45,470 nt of DNA from JBEKTY01 sp049515555 (GTDB lineage: Bacteria; Planctomycetota; Planctomycetia; Pirellulales; Thermoguttaceae): positions 1-45,470 of the forward strand of contig JBEKTY010000050.1 in assembly GCA_049515555.1 (NCBI GenBank), read 5' to 3'. The translations under genes and the position numbers were made by a program. This document shows, piece after piece, positions 38,601 through 45,470 of the stretch; the stretch's first letter is position 1; each line of letters opens with the position of its first letter. The notes under the pieces were generated by a model. It had not been told where the DNA came from and made no database searches. It was given only the letters and a program-made list of their open reading frames with translations.

Positions 38601-39563
38601 GTCCGCAGAATCACCGACCCGAACCTCAAGGCCGAGTTCGGCCAGGGCGAAAAGGACTACGCGGACGCCGTCGCGATCGTGCTGCCTCTCGAAGACGGCG
38701 ACCGCCCGATGGCGATCCGTTACGGCGCGCTGAAGCCCAAGAAGCCCATTACGATTCCCGGCAAGGCCTCCGCGCTGGGGACCTGGATCAAGGGCAATTC
38801 CTCCTGGGGCCGCGTGATTTATCAGCTCCGCGACGCGAAGGGTCAGACCTGGATCTCGGCCGGGACCAAGAACAACTGGAACTGCGACGACACGCACGGC
38901 TGGGCGTCCGTCAACTTCGAAGGCTGGCGCTACGTCCGCTTCCCCCTGCCGGGGAACGCGCCGTGGGACGGCGCGCGCGACCTGGAGACGACCTGGTGGG
39001 GCTCGAGCGGCGGCGACGGCATCGTCGCGCTCCCGCTGACGGTGGAGAAGATCTTCGTCGAAGCGCGCAACGAAGTGCCGGTGCTCGGCGAGATGAAAGT
39101 CGTGCCCGAGCGCAGCTACAAGCTCTCGCACCTCGTGGCGGAATACGATTCGGAGGCGGACGCGACGCCGGCGGCGATTGTACGGAACAAGATCCGCATG
39201 CCGCTCCCGACCTGGACCGGGCCAACCGAGAATCCCATTGCCCGGCTCATCGTGGAAGGGGTCGGCGCAGGCCCGGAGATCAAGGGATTCGAAGAGCCCC
39301 TGCAGGAAAAGGACGGCCGGCAGATGCACATCCGCTTCGACCAGAGCCCGGGGCTGAAGTACAACCTGTACATGGGACGTTTCCCCGACGGACGCGGGGC
39401 TGAGCGGATCGTGGAGGGGGTTTCCGATCATCAACTCGTGACCGGACTCCGGCCCGAGGCGAAGATGTACCTCTTCCTGACAAGGGTGAATGCGCAGAAG
39501 AAGGAGTCGAAGCCTTCCAAGGCCTTCGAACTCCTCACGCACGACAGGTTCCTGGAAAAGTGA
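35613..39563 (+). CDS. Large secreted multidomain putative glycosidase
   Basis: 1316 residues. Signal peptide about 1-23 (LLLSIAIFVSAASA). The N-terminal part (about 30-250) is a beta-sandwich with ligand-type motifs (FTLRMTVTADTRQIWLDDRL). Beta-rich segments continue to about 545. A TIM-barrel-like region lies at about 560-870: GRFGMWSLDGHYTSHYS, YYFYGGEWGVGTEAAEYG with Glu659, MDCPLFELLPEAS and IAWCEGPFF with Glu784. These two Glu fit the usual acid/base and nucleophile of clan GH-A, but this is inference. The C-terminus adds a sandwich module (about 950-1130, FEGWRYVRFPLPGN) and a fibronectin-III-like domain (about 1235-1310). I do not recognise the overall family. The 3' tail of a second copy may be reflected at 41824-41841. 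Confidence 0.65.
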   Translation: MIVSRFGTPLLLSIAIFVSAASAAPPSFRETASPEGWTIVKGQAEAGLRSQGGKPLEIRTTAPLALPVEALLRFRAAAGDTITVQAVEEDASAAPLLECGFAMQTGNQAAVTAKSSGSPMATVGKSARRWDYRDSKVGWLNYAWWFPQVKNIWNERDFKEIGEASARMTPLAEKVFTLRMTVTADTRQIWLDDRLVAEDRVANSKPVMLDIQVTKTAKVISADFSAPAENGPFLPLVLESYSHLKIVQDSKAECAAGKMNSVPMRVPKTAYPDINLGDSLDRYRLTSGSGPDAGYVSATCAWPDAFLIDPAMLTFRVPYRNYQNLWLLAWVDERPSSVAKGTLRFYHETAGYPAMTDFEISPDAIQKGLVTKLAQKTANGKQLYLVKVPVNTEGLYGMRDRADQYLEFDLSKPVMLARSYPDPIFYGYFPAGLPSSIHVVGITMEEAPFGLEVQSKPGHFIFERPEKPTITVAVTNTTGKALVANVSGETVSYDGSGKCGAKRRVSIEPGKSGDAVLTFDLEKFGWHAMKVTVEAGGATRSAALSLVLLPRDTCTHGDALNEGRFGMWSLDGHYTSHYSTIEKGVIREAPGNARYMEAYRRLGLRQFSCFHSIGRNFAGWNRGQIPDAEAQKKMLEPELAGVLKAVKCHDVPYYFYGGEWGVGTEAAEYGPYPLYTGDGDRPLDPAVRWTAERQVQIFTAIGKMMREKCPQARLSLQWGAVAASVAHLRCDISKDVVDGFGMDCPLFELLPEASNVVGSMNMTWMLRADAKRLGWRRLPIAWCEGPFFPTCPAALTQREQMDYQVRSMLLALAYGFDTLISGIVPQDAGNYYGAEHYGAGIIERYPLENPKPAVAAVATMTQMLCGTDPVGGVDTGCPTTYCLEFERAKDHAKIYALWRIRGKVDARIKVRGSPATVTDAMGNAAKLDVKAGGVRVSLSPTPVWLAGVEKIEGFEFGAPSYDSAPAKVTRPLAEMSADNWTYDGSADNAFACHHFAVRRITDPNLKAEFGQGEKDYADAVAIVLPLEDGDRPMAIRYGALKPKKPITIPGKASALGTWIKGNSSWGRVIYQLRDAKGQTWISAGTKNNWNCDDTHGWASVNFEGWRYVRFPLPGNAPWDGARDLETTWWGSSGGDGIVALPLTVEKIFVEARNEVPVLGEMKVVPERSYKLSHLVAEYDSEADATPAAIVRNKIRMPLPTWTGPTENPIARLIVEGVGAGPEIKGFEEPLQEKDGRQMHIRFDQSPGLKYNLYMGRFPDGRGAERIVEGVSDHQLVTGLRPEAKMYLFLTRVNAQKKESKPSKAFELLTHDRFLEK

Positions 39564-39570
39564 GGGAAGC

Positions 39571-41748
39571 ATGAGCCCTATTTCGAAGCGATCCGCGGGC
39601 AGGAGCATGCGACACATGAACCGTACATCACTGATTACCGTTGTAATCGTCGGACTGGTACTGCTATCGCCGACCGCAGGCGTGTTCGCGGCTGATCCAC
39701 CAGCCCCGCCTACTAAGGAGGCGATAAAGGGCCATTTGCTCTCCGAGTGGATGGAGGTCGCCTGCAAGGAGACGAAAGCGCAACAGCGGTGGGATCAGGC
39801 GCACCCGAAGGAATGCGCCCTGCGGCGCGAGGTCACCATGTGGGCCTCGCAGTTTGCCGGTAAACCGGAGAAGGTATTTCCCGCGTGGTGGAAAGAGAAG
39901 GGCGCGGCAGGATTCGAGCAATGGGTGAAGGATGGTTTTCCCCTGATCTTCGACGATGAGCACATGATCTACCTGGTGGTCGCCCTCTATGGCACCCAAT
40001 ACACCGGGCAGAAACTCTTCGGCATTCCATTCCAACAGCCGGCCAAGGTCAAGGACTATTATGACGCCGCCGGTAAGGACGGTGAACAACTCATGCTGAG
40101 AGGTTTCGCCGGCGACGCCAGGTTCACGCAGGACGAGTACAACCGGCTCCGCCGGTATGGGATGTACACCTACTGCCTGCAGGGATGGTGGGGCCGGAAC
40201 CTTTACAAGATCTTGGAGTCGGCCCGCTCTGCACGCCGCTTGCAGACAAAAATCGAACTCGTTCCCGGTGACAGGGCCCCTGATTTCACGCTGCCCCGCA
40301 TGGAGGCCGCGTTCAAGAGTCCCACCTACGCCGATGCGTATACTTTGGACTACCAGCGCCTGTTCCATTCCGAAGCCGCCATGGAGATTCTGCAATTGAT
40401 GGATGGCTACTACGAGCCCAAGCCGGGGGACCATACGGACATCCGAGCCAAGCCGTACCAATCCCCGTACCCTGATACGGTCTCCCCGCTCGCCGCGGCG
40501 CGCGGCAAGAAACCGGTGCTGCTGCTCCTTCAGGATCAGGCGGATGGTGACTGCGCGACCATCACCAACAAGCTGGAGCCGTTGTACCGGGCCACCAAGG
40601 ACCGAATGGATTGGTATATCATCTCCGAGACGATGCACGACTTTGGGTGGCCGGCGCCGAACTACTTCAAGCCCTATGCCGGCATGCAGACCTATGTTCA
40701 CCCGATCTCCTTTGAAGAGCGCGCGCAGCGGGCCAAAACGTTTTGCATGACACGCCCGGACATGGGCATTCCTATTCTGCTCGACGATATGGCGAAACAT
40801 CATCAAAGCGCCTACTTTTCCGACGGCGGATCGTCACAAATGTACCTTGTCGACAAGAATGGCGTCGTTGCGCTGAATAGCTGCAGTCGTTACCTGTGGG
40901 ACAACTGGATTCATCTAACGTGCCCGAATGGCAAGGAGCGCGACGACTACCACACGCGCTGCTACGTCTCCTTTCCGAGATTGCTTGGCACTCTCGAGGC
41001 CAACGTGAAAGCCTTGCTCGACAATGATGGGGTCTGGAACGGGAAACAGGTGGCTGTTTCAGATTGGGATCGCCACCCCTATTTGCTGAAGGTCAAGATC
41101 TCCAAGACGGATAAGCAGGCCAAAACCATCACGGTGGCCGGGGCTGGCGGGAAAGACGTGCCCATCATGGTGGATGAGCGGACCCGCATCCTCCGCGCCG
41201 GCGCTCCCCCCAACTGGTTTCCCAGTAAACTCCCCCCGAGCGCGCTCACCGTCGGGACGGATATTGAGGTGGTGACCTTTGATGAGGACGCCTCCGCCGC
41301 CGGACGCAGCGCGCGGCTCGTGCTGCTGGGCACGGACCTGTGTGATGGCATCATGGATCGCGGCGCCAGTCTTTGTACCCCAGCGATCGTGACCACGGCA
41401 AACGATGCAGTAATTACCGCCAAGTTGGTCCCCCGGACCAAATCAGAGATGCTCGGTTTGAACTTCTGGGAGCAGGCCGGCGACAAGGCGGAAGATGTGT
41501 TTGTGGGCGATCCTGTCGTTGCAACCAAATGGAAAGTAGCCACGCTCCAGAACTGGCTGGCCCATCCCGCCCAATCGCTGACGTTCCACGTCGACCGCGG
41601 CACGCAAGTGTTTGTCAACGGCATGAAAGGGACGCTGGCGGACATTCGCCCGGGAGACTTCATCAGCGTCGACATCCGGCCCGGGGAAAAGCCGGACGAC
41701 TACTGGCCGTACTATATCCGGGTGTACCGGTTCAATAAGGCGCAATAG
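39571..41748 (+). CDS. Iodothyronine-deiodinase-like redoxin, secreted
   Basis: 725 residues from ATG 39571, 7 bp after the previous stop; starts at 39607 and 39616 are also possible and would shorten a long polar leader before the hydrophobic LITVVIVGLVLLSPTAGVFA. Residues about 233-485 carry a thioredoxin fold of the deiodinase type (PF00837): GDRAPDFTLPRM, PVLLLLQDQADGDCATITNK with Cys328 at the position of the selenocysteine in animal deiodinases, MDWYIISETMHDFGWP, ISFEERAQRAKTFC, IPILLDDMAKHH and MYLVDKNGVVAL. The roughly 240 residues after it are beta-rich and not recognised (VFVNGMKGTLADIRPGDFIS). Bacterial relatives are redox proteins; deiodination is not implied. Confidence 0.7.
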   Translation: MSPISKRSAGRSMRHMNRTSLITVVIVGLVLLSPTAGVFAADPPAPPTKEAIKGHLLSEWMEVACKETKAQQRWDQAHPKECALRREVTMWASQFAGKPEKVFPAWWKEKGAAGFEQWVKDGFPLIFDDEHMIYLVVALYGTQYTGQKLFGIPFQQPAKVKDYYDAAGKDGEQLMLRGFAGDARFTQDEYNRLRRYGMYTYCLQGWWGRNLYKILESARSARRLQTKIELVPGDRAPDFTLPRMEAAFKSPTYADAYTLDYQRLFHSEAAMEILQLMDGYYEPKPGDHTDIRAKPYQSPYPDTVSPLAAARGKKPVLLLLQDQADGDCATITNKLEPLYRATKDRMDWYIISETMHDFGWPAPNYFKPYAGMQTYVHPISFEERAQRAKTFCMTRPDMGIPILLDDMAKHHQSAYFSDGGSSQMYLVDKNGVVALNSCSRYLWDNWIHLTCPNGKERDDYHTRCYVSFPRLLGTLEANVKALLDNDGVWNGKQVAVSDWDRHPYLLKVKISKTDKQAKTITVAGAGGKDVPIMVDERTRILRAGAPPNWFPSKLPPSALTVGTDIEVVTFDEDASAAGRSARLVLLGTDLCDGIMDRGASLCTPAIVTTANDAVITAKLVPRTKSEMLGLNFWEQAGDKAEDVFVGDPVVATKWKVATLQNWLAHPAQSLTFHVDRGTQVFVNGMKGTLADIRPGDFISVDIRPGEKPDDYWPYYIRVYRFNKAQ

Positions 41749-41841
41749 ATGCAACGCATACTCACATCAGTGCTGCTGCTGGCCAGCCTGCTGCTCACGG
41801 GCCGATTCCGCTATTCTCCATTATCCTGGAAAAGTGAGTGA
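41749..41841 (+). pseudogene. Orphan signal peptide joined to a gene tail
   Basis: Starting one base after the stop of the previous gene, a 30-codon frame encodes a textbook signal sequence (MQRILTSVLLLASLLLTG) that runs into unrelated residues (RYSPLSWKSE) and stops. The last part, TCCTGGAAAAGTGAG-GAAGCATG (41824-41847), repeats the end of the gene at 35613-39563 together with the start of its neighbour (39551-39573). This looks like a deletion scar: the 5' end of one lost gene fused to the 3' end of another. It probably makes no functional protein. Confidence 0.6.
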
Positions 41842-41844
41842 AGC

Positions 41845-43296
41845 ATGGGCCACAATATGAATCGCACCAGCGCGGCAGCCGCTCTCCTGGCGGCCGCCTC
41901 GCTGTTGGCGGCCCCATCCGTGCTTTGGGCGGACGGACCGGCGCCGGCCAACCAGGCCCCCGCCTCGCTCAAATATCTCTGGGCCAAAGCGTACCACGTC
42001 CCGCCGGAGACGACGACCGAGGAATCCGGCTACTTCTCCCTGTGCGAGGGGAAGAACGGCAACATCTACATCGGCACCGCCGCCTACGGCCGCAACTCGT
42101 ACCTCGTCGAGTTCGACCCGGCGACGGAGAAGATGCGCATCGTGGTGGACGCGCATAAGGTGGCGGGCCTGCCGCTCGAGCCCACCGGCTACGCCGCGCA
42201 GTCAAAGATCCACACGCGCAACTTCGTCGGCCTGTCCGGCACGATCTACTTCGGCACGAAGCAGGGTTATCCCACCGCTCAGGAAAAGAAGACCGGCCAG
42301 ATCGGGACCTATCGCGGCGGCTTCGTGATGACGTACGACCCGGCCACCGGCGAGGCGAAGAACCTCGGCATGCCGATGCCACTCGGCTACCCCGGATTGC
42401 CAACCAACAGCAAGACGATTGACGCCAATCTGGATTCCGAAGGTGAAGGCGTCATTGACGTTGCGGCCGACGAGAAACGCGGCCTTCTCTACGTCGTCAC
42501 CTGCGAGCACAGCTACTGGATGCTCTATGACATGAAGCATCCGGAAGAAGGCTACCGTCTCCTCGCGCCCAAGAACGAAAAACCCCAGATGGAGAAGCGA
42601 TACCTCCTCGGCCAGCCCAACACGCTCGTGGACAAATACGGCCGCGCGACGGAGATCACCGCGGACTACCGCATCGTGCGATACGATCCCGCCACCGACA
42701 AGGTCACGCTCGACGCCTTGACGCTGGACGGCAAATCAATCCCGGACACCATCGCCGAATCGCTCAAGAGATACAAATACTCCGACTGCTTCGACTGGCG
42801 TCTGGCGGAAGACGGCCGCACCGCGTACCTCGTATTCCTCAGCGACCTGCGCCTCTTCCAGATTGACCTCGGCGGCAAGGCGGGCGAGCCCGTCCGCGGC
42901 AAGTCCGTCGGCAACCGCGTCGAAGGAAAGCACCCCGACTCGCGCGGCTCGCTCAGCATCGCGCCCGACGGGACGGTGTATTCCGCCGTGCGAGTGGACA
43001 ACGAGACCGGCTTCGGCCGCGGCTATCTGCATCATTGCGCGAAATACGACCCGAAACAGAACAAGATGACCGACCTCGGCGTATTCGCCGTCAAGAACCC
43101 GGACTTCTTCGACTTCAAGGGCCCGCCCGCGAAGAATCCCGACGGCTCGGAACGCCCGGGCCACGGGTTCCACAAGTTGCCCGACGGCACGCTCACGCCG
43201 CTGCACGTTATCCTTGCGCAGATCGTCGCGCACGACGGCACGATTTACGCCACCGTCCTGTATCCATTCACCCTGCTCCGCGTACCGTCGCCGTGA
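41845..43296 (+). CDS. Secreted beta-propeller-like protein
   Basis: 483 residues; ATG 41845 or 41857. Signal peptide AAAALLAAASLLAAPSVLWAD. The rest is a series of short strands with repeated blade-like elements: GKNGNIYIGTAAYGRNSYLV, FVGLSGTIYFGTKQGYP, VMTYDPATGEAKNLG, IVRYDPATDKVTLDALTL, LSIAPDGTVYSAVRVDNETG and IVAHDGTIYATVLYP. The recurring D-x-A-T pattern with G-x-I-Y strands resembles seven-bladed propellers, such as those of oligogalacturonide lyases or WD40-like sugar-binding proteins. No catalytic residues can be assigned. It is the last intact gene of the cluster. Confidence 0.65.
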   Translation: MGHNMNRTSAAAALLAAASLLAAPSVLWADGPAPANQAPASLKYLWAKAYHVPPETTTEESGYFSLCEGKNGNIYIGTAAYGRNSYLVEFDPATEKMRIVVDAHKVAGLPLEPTGYAAQSKIHTRNFVGLSGTIYFGTKQGYPTAQEKKTGQIGTYRGGFVMTYDPATGEAKNLGMPMPLGYPGLPTNSKTIDANLDSEGEGVIDVAADEKRGLLYVVTCEHSYWMLYDMKHPEEGYRLLAPKNEKPQMEKRYLLGQPNTLVDKYGRATEITADYRIVRYDPATDKVTLDALTLDGKSIPDTIAESLKRYKYSDCFDWRLAEDGRTAYLVFLSDLRLFQIDLGGKAGEPVRGKSVGNRVEGKHPDSRGSLSIAPDGTVYSAVRVDNETGFGRGYLHHCAKYDPKQNKMTDLGVFAVKNPDFFDFKGPPAKNPDGSERPGHGFHKLPDGTLTPLHVILAQIVAHDGTIYATVLYPFTLLRVPSP

Positions 43297-43310
43297 GGCC
43301 GGTTTCATGA

Positions 43311-43481
43311 TCCAGGCCGCCGGTGCGCGTCGCCCGCCGCGGCGGCCCGACTGCGCCGGAAAGCCAGGTGAAATTCCGCGTGGAGTATTGGCGTGTTTCG
43401 AATGCCGCGGCGCGTTTTCCGGGGCCAATGCTACCGTGGCAGCCGGTTTTTCGTATGCGGGGATCGGATTCTCCGGAGTAA
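43311..43481 (+). pseudogene. 3' remnant of a transglutaminase-like paralogue
   Basis: Read from 43323, the frame gives VRVARRGGPTAPESQVKFRV and continues EYWRVSNAAARFPG to a TAA at 43479-43481. The intact gene at 30599-31858 ends VRVVRHDDSTGPESSVKFRVK. The nucleotide match is obvious (GTGCGCGT, GCCGGAAAGC, GTGAA-TTCCGCGTG). Here the original stop has been lost by substitution and the frame runs on. It lies 14 bp after the stop of the propeller gene; the rest of the paralogue is absent. Confidence 0.8.
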
Positions 43482-43618
43482 CGCACACGTTCTCTGGTGT
43501 TCCCCGTTAACCACCCTTTTTCGGCACCGGCTCGGTGGCTCCGTCACAGGATGGTGCGGGACAATCTCCGACCGGCGGGATGGCGGCCAGCCAGTGGCGA
43601 TCGCCTCGAAGATTGGCC

Positions 43619-43634
43619 GGGTGTCTCGACACCC
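43619..43634. repeat. Inverted repeat in integrase leader
   Basis: GGGTGTC-TC-GACACCC forms a near-perfect dyad about 320 bp before the integrase start. It may be a recombinase or regulator site. The surrounding stretch 43482-43941 holds no gene I can support: it contains this dyad, the leader shared with 12152-12256 and a second palindrome. Confidence 0.35.
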
Positions 43635-43663
43635 ACGGCCACCCATTCCTCGCAGTTTTTGCC

Positions 43664-43769
43664 GTGTTCTTGACTCCGAGGCAAGAACTGTCCAGAATGC
43701 ACGAAACCCCTGGAAAACGCGGCACTTCTGTGGATTTCAGCGCGATCTGCCAAAGTTCCCGGGGAAAGT
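43664..43769 (+). repeat. Integrase leader, right copy
   Basis: This segment is the counterpart of the orphan copy at 12152-12256. Conserved blocks (GAAACCCCT-GAAA, GGCACTT, AGTTCCCGGGGAAAGT) with little else conserved around them suggest a functional non-coding element carried with the integrase, for example a structured leader RNA or a recombination site. Confidence 0.6.
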
Positions 43770-43843
43770 TTCGGACGAGCCGCCAGAAATCCAAGAAGTC
43801 AACGTGAAAACGAGGGGTATTGACTCTGTGGCGTCTGGTATCG

Positions 43844-43859
43844 GAGGTGTTAACACCTC
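43844..43859. repeat. 16-bp perfect palindrome before integrase
   Basis: GAGGTGTTAACACCTC is identical on both strands. It lies about 80 bp upstream of the integrase ATG and 75 bp after the shared leader. A weaker counterpart (GATGGGTAACAC at about 12283) follows the orphan leader at 12152. An operator for integrase expression or a core recombination site are both possible. Confidence 0.5.
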
Positions 43860-43941
43860 TTGAGACACCAAAACGGCAGGTAACCCCCGGTGAGCGGCAC
43901 CGGAAAACGTAGACGACACCCTTGCAGAGGAGTCCTCAGCC

Positions 43942-45175
43942 ATGTACTACCGCACGCCCAAGGGCAGCGAAAAAGCCTGCTAAACCTCGTCCCGACTTCC
44001 CCTTGTTTCCCCATGCCACCGGTAGATGGGCAAAGAAGATTCGCGGGAAGCTTCATTACTTCGGCAAGTGGGCCGACCCTGATGCTGCGCTCCAACGGTA
44101 CGTTGAAGAGCGAGACGACTTGTACGCTGGCCGAAAACCTCGTCGCAAACGTGACGGCCTCATTGTCAAGGATCTCGTGAACACGTTCCTTCTTGCCAAG
44201 AAGGCGCGGGTCGATGCCGGCGAACTGGCCCTAGGGACTTTCGGCGACCAGCAAGAGACCTGCCAGCGTGTGCTCTTGGTCTTCGGCGGTGACCGGCTGG
44301 TGGATGACTTGGCGGCCGACGACTTCGAGACACTACGCACCCAGATCGCCAAGACTTATGGTAAGTTGTCTCGCAAGGTGGAGATCAGGCTGGTCCGCAG
44401 CATTTTCCGGTATGCCTATGAGGCTAACTTGATCGAGAAACCCGTGAGGTTTGGGCCAGGTTTCGTTGGCCCGAGTCGGCGAGAGCTGCGCTGCGAACGG
44501 CAGTAGAATGGGGAGCGCATGTTCGAAGCGGCCAAGATCCAGGCCATGTTGGCGGTAGCGCCAGTACCATTGAAAGCCATGATCCTCTTGGGCATCAACT
44601 GTGGCTTCGGCAACACCGACGTCGCGAATCTCAGAATCAAGAACCTGGACCTGAAGGACGGCTGGTGCAACTACCCGCGGCCGAAGACAGGGATTCCGCG
44701 CCGCTGTCCGCTTTGGCCGGAGACTGTCAAAGCAATCAGGGCAGCACGGAAGGCACGATCCGAACCTCAGGATAGAGCCGATGCCGATTTGGTGTTCCTC
44801 ACGCCGAATGGCCAGCGGTGGGTTTGGACTCGGGGAAACATAGCGGACATCGATGCGACAGACATTGAAAGAGTGGCACATGTGTCCCGTGCCGACCGGG
44901 TGACCGACGCAATTGCGCAGTTAGTCAGCAAGCTCGGGCTTGTCCGCCGCGGCCACACGTTTTATTCTCTTCGGCACACGTTCGAGGCGATCGGCGGCGA
45001 GTCGCGCGACCAAGTGGCGGTTGACGCCATCATGGGCCACTCGCGCGACGACATGGCAAGCGTGTACCGCGAGCGGATTAGCGACGATCGCCTCCGGGCA
45101 GTTGTAGAGCACGTGCGGAAATGGCTGCTGAAGAAGCCCTTGCAACGAATAAGCCGGCGCATTAAGAAAGACTGA
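43942..45175 (+). pseudogene. Tyrosine integrase, two lesions
   Basis: The original gene is best read from ATG 43942 after CAGAGGAGTCCTCAGCC. That frame meets TAA at 43981 after 13 codons; an extra base near GCGAAAAAG (43967-43974) shifts it to the frame KKPAKPRPDFPLFPHATGRW. A second lesion is an in-frame TAG at 44504-44506 (GAACGGCAG-TAG-AATGGGGAGCGC), after which the same frame resumes with ATG 44519 (FEAAKIQAMLAVAPVPLKAM). The core-binding domain is at IVKDLVNTFLLAKKARVDAG. The catalytic domain keeps FYSLRHTF (Arg), IMGHS (His) and SVYRERI (Tyr), but the box I position has LGINCGFGNTDVANL without the usual Arg. A TTG start at 43922 could avoid the first lesion. Confidence 0.8.
44897..45127 (+). 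repeat. Direct repeat, right copy (integrase 3' end)
   Basis: Partner of 427-657, same orientation, no gaps, roughly 85% identical by eye. Homologous recombination between the two copies would remove the whole cluster as a circle of about 44.5 kb. Confidence 0.8.
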
Positions 45176-45347
45176 CGCCTGTACCTTGTCTCGCTGTTCT
45201 TGTTTCAAAGGCGCGAACGCTTTGTGCTTACGTTCAACCGCCGGTCGCGAATTGGCGGCTAAAACACCATTGGCTTCGGCAGCACGGGCGCTCCCAGGCC
45301 AAGAAGGCTCGCAGTCCCCGGCGAAACGGTGAGAACGTTCCCGACGG

Positions 45348-45470
45348 TTATTCCAAGCGGATGATGCCGCGCTGGATGGCAGCCGTCGCCGCTCCGGTGC
45401 GGTCCGCGACGCCCAGTTTCTCCATCAGGTTGCTCACATGGTTCCGCACGGTGTTGGCGGCAATCCTCAA
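45348..45470 (-). CDS. LuxR-type response regulator, C-terminal end
   Basis: On the minus strand the last 40 codons before the stop (TTA at 45348-45350 on the plus strand) read IAANTVRNHVSNLMEKLGV, then ADRTGAATAAIQRGIIRLE. This is the recognition helix and following helix of a LuxR/NarL helix-turn-helix DNA-binding domain, usually at the end of two-component response regulators. The rest of the gene is outside the window. It faces the integrase, 172 bp away, and probably belongs to the flanking chromosome rather than the enzyme cluster. Confidence 0.8.
   Translation of the reverse strand: MRIAANTVRNHVSNLMEKLGVADRTGAATAAIQRGIIRLE

Noticed and set aside
1..45470. CRISPR arrays, rRNA and tRNA genes.
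   Set aside because: No regularly spaced short repeats, no rRNA-like blocks and no cloverleaf-like sequence were noticed on reading, although a covariance search was not possible.

Overview
The window is high-GC bacterial DNA. It looks like an accessory region of a Planctomycetota genome, probably from an environmental or metagenome-assembled genome. That placement is inference: it rests on the gene repertoire (DUF4838, GH123/DUF4091-like, ThuA-DUF1080 fusion, a deiodinase-like redoxin) and on a tyrosine integrase of a type I associate with planctomycetes. No rRNA or tRNA gene was recognised, and no CRISPR array.

Layout. (1) 1-426: minus-strand gene fragment with a malectin-like domain, cut off by (2) 427-678: the C-terminal end of a tyrosine integrase. 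(3) 915-11791: six plus-strand genes for mostly exported proteins (GH123-like enzymes, PAF-acetylhydrolase-like esterase, PL26/YetA-like protein, ThuA-DUF1080 fusion, Tat-exported TIM-barrel-like protein). (4) 11792-13183: a scar zone with the 3' tail of a lost paralogue, an orphan copy of the integrase leader, a small AT-rich membrane-protein ORF and a truncated IS transposase. (5) 13184-43296: a second plus-strand run with a deacetylase-like protein, five DUF4838-type enzymes, two predicted helical-barrel enzymes (one frameshifted), a transglutaminase-like protein, a GH51 arabinofuranosidase, a 1316-residue multidomain putative glycosidase, a deiodinase-like redoxin and a beta-propeller-like protein. 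(6) 43311-45175: another orphan gene tail, then an integrase gene with its leader, broken by a frameshift and an in-frame stop. (7) 45348-45470: the end of a minus-strand LuxR-type regulator.

How it works together. Every large gene between 915 and 43296 is on the plus strand, with short gaps, and almost all begin with an export signal. The enzymes suggest extracellular or periplasmic breakdown of a branched polysaccharide; GH51 plus the PL26-like protein would fit a pectin or arabinan-type substrate, but this is inference. No transporter, SusC/D pair, sulfatase or dedicated regulator lies inside, so this is not a canonical polysaccharide utilisation locus.

The most unusual signal is structural. 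Four times, directly after an intact gene, the sequence holds only the 3' end of a paralogue of another gene in the same cluster; one of these is joined to an orphan signal peptide. Three integrase pieces (C-terminal end, leader, nearly whole gene) sit at the two ends and at the internal break. The window therefore reads as an integrase-bounded island of secreted carbohydrate-active enzymes with a history of gene duplication and loss.
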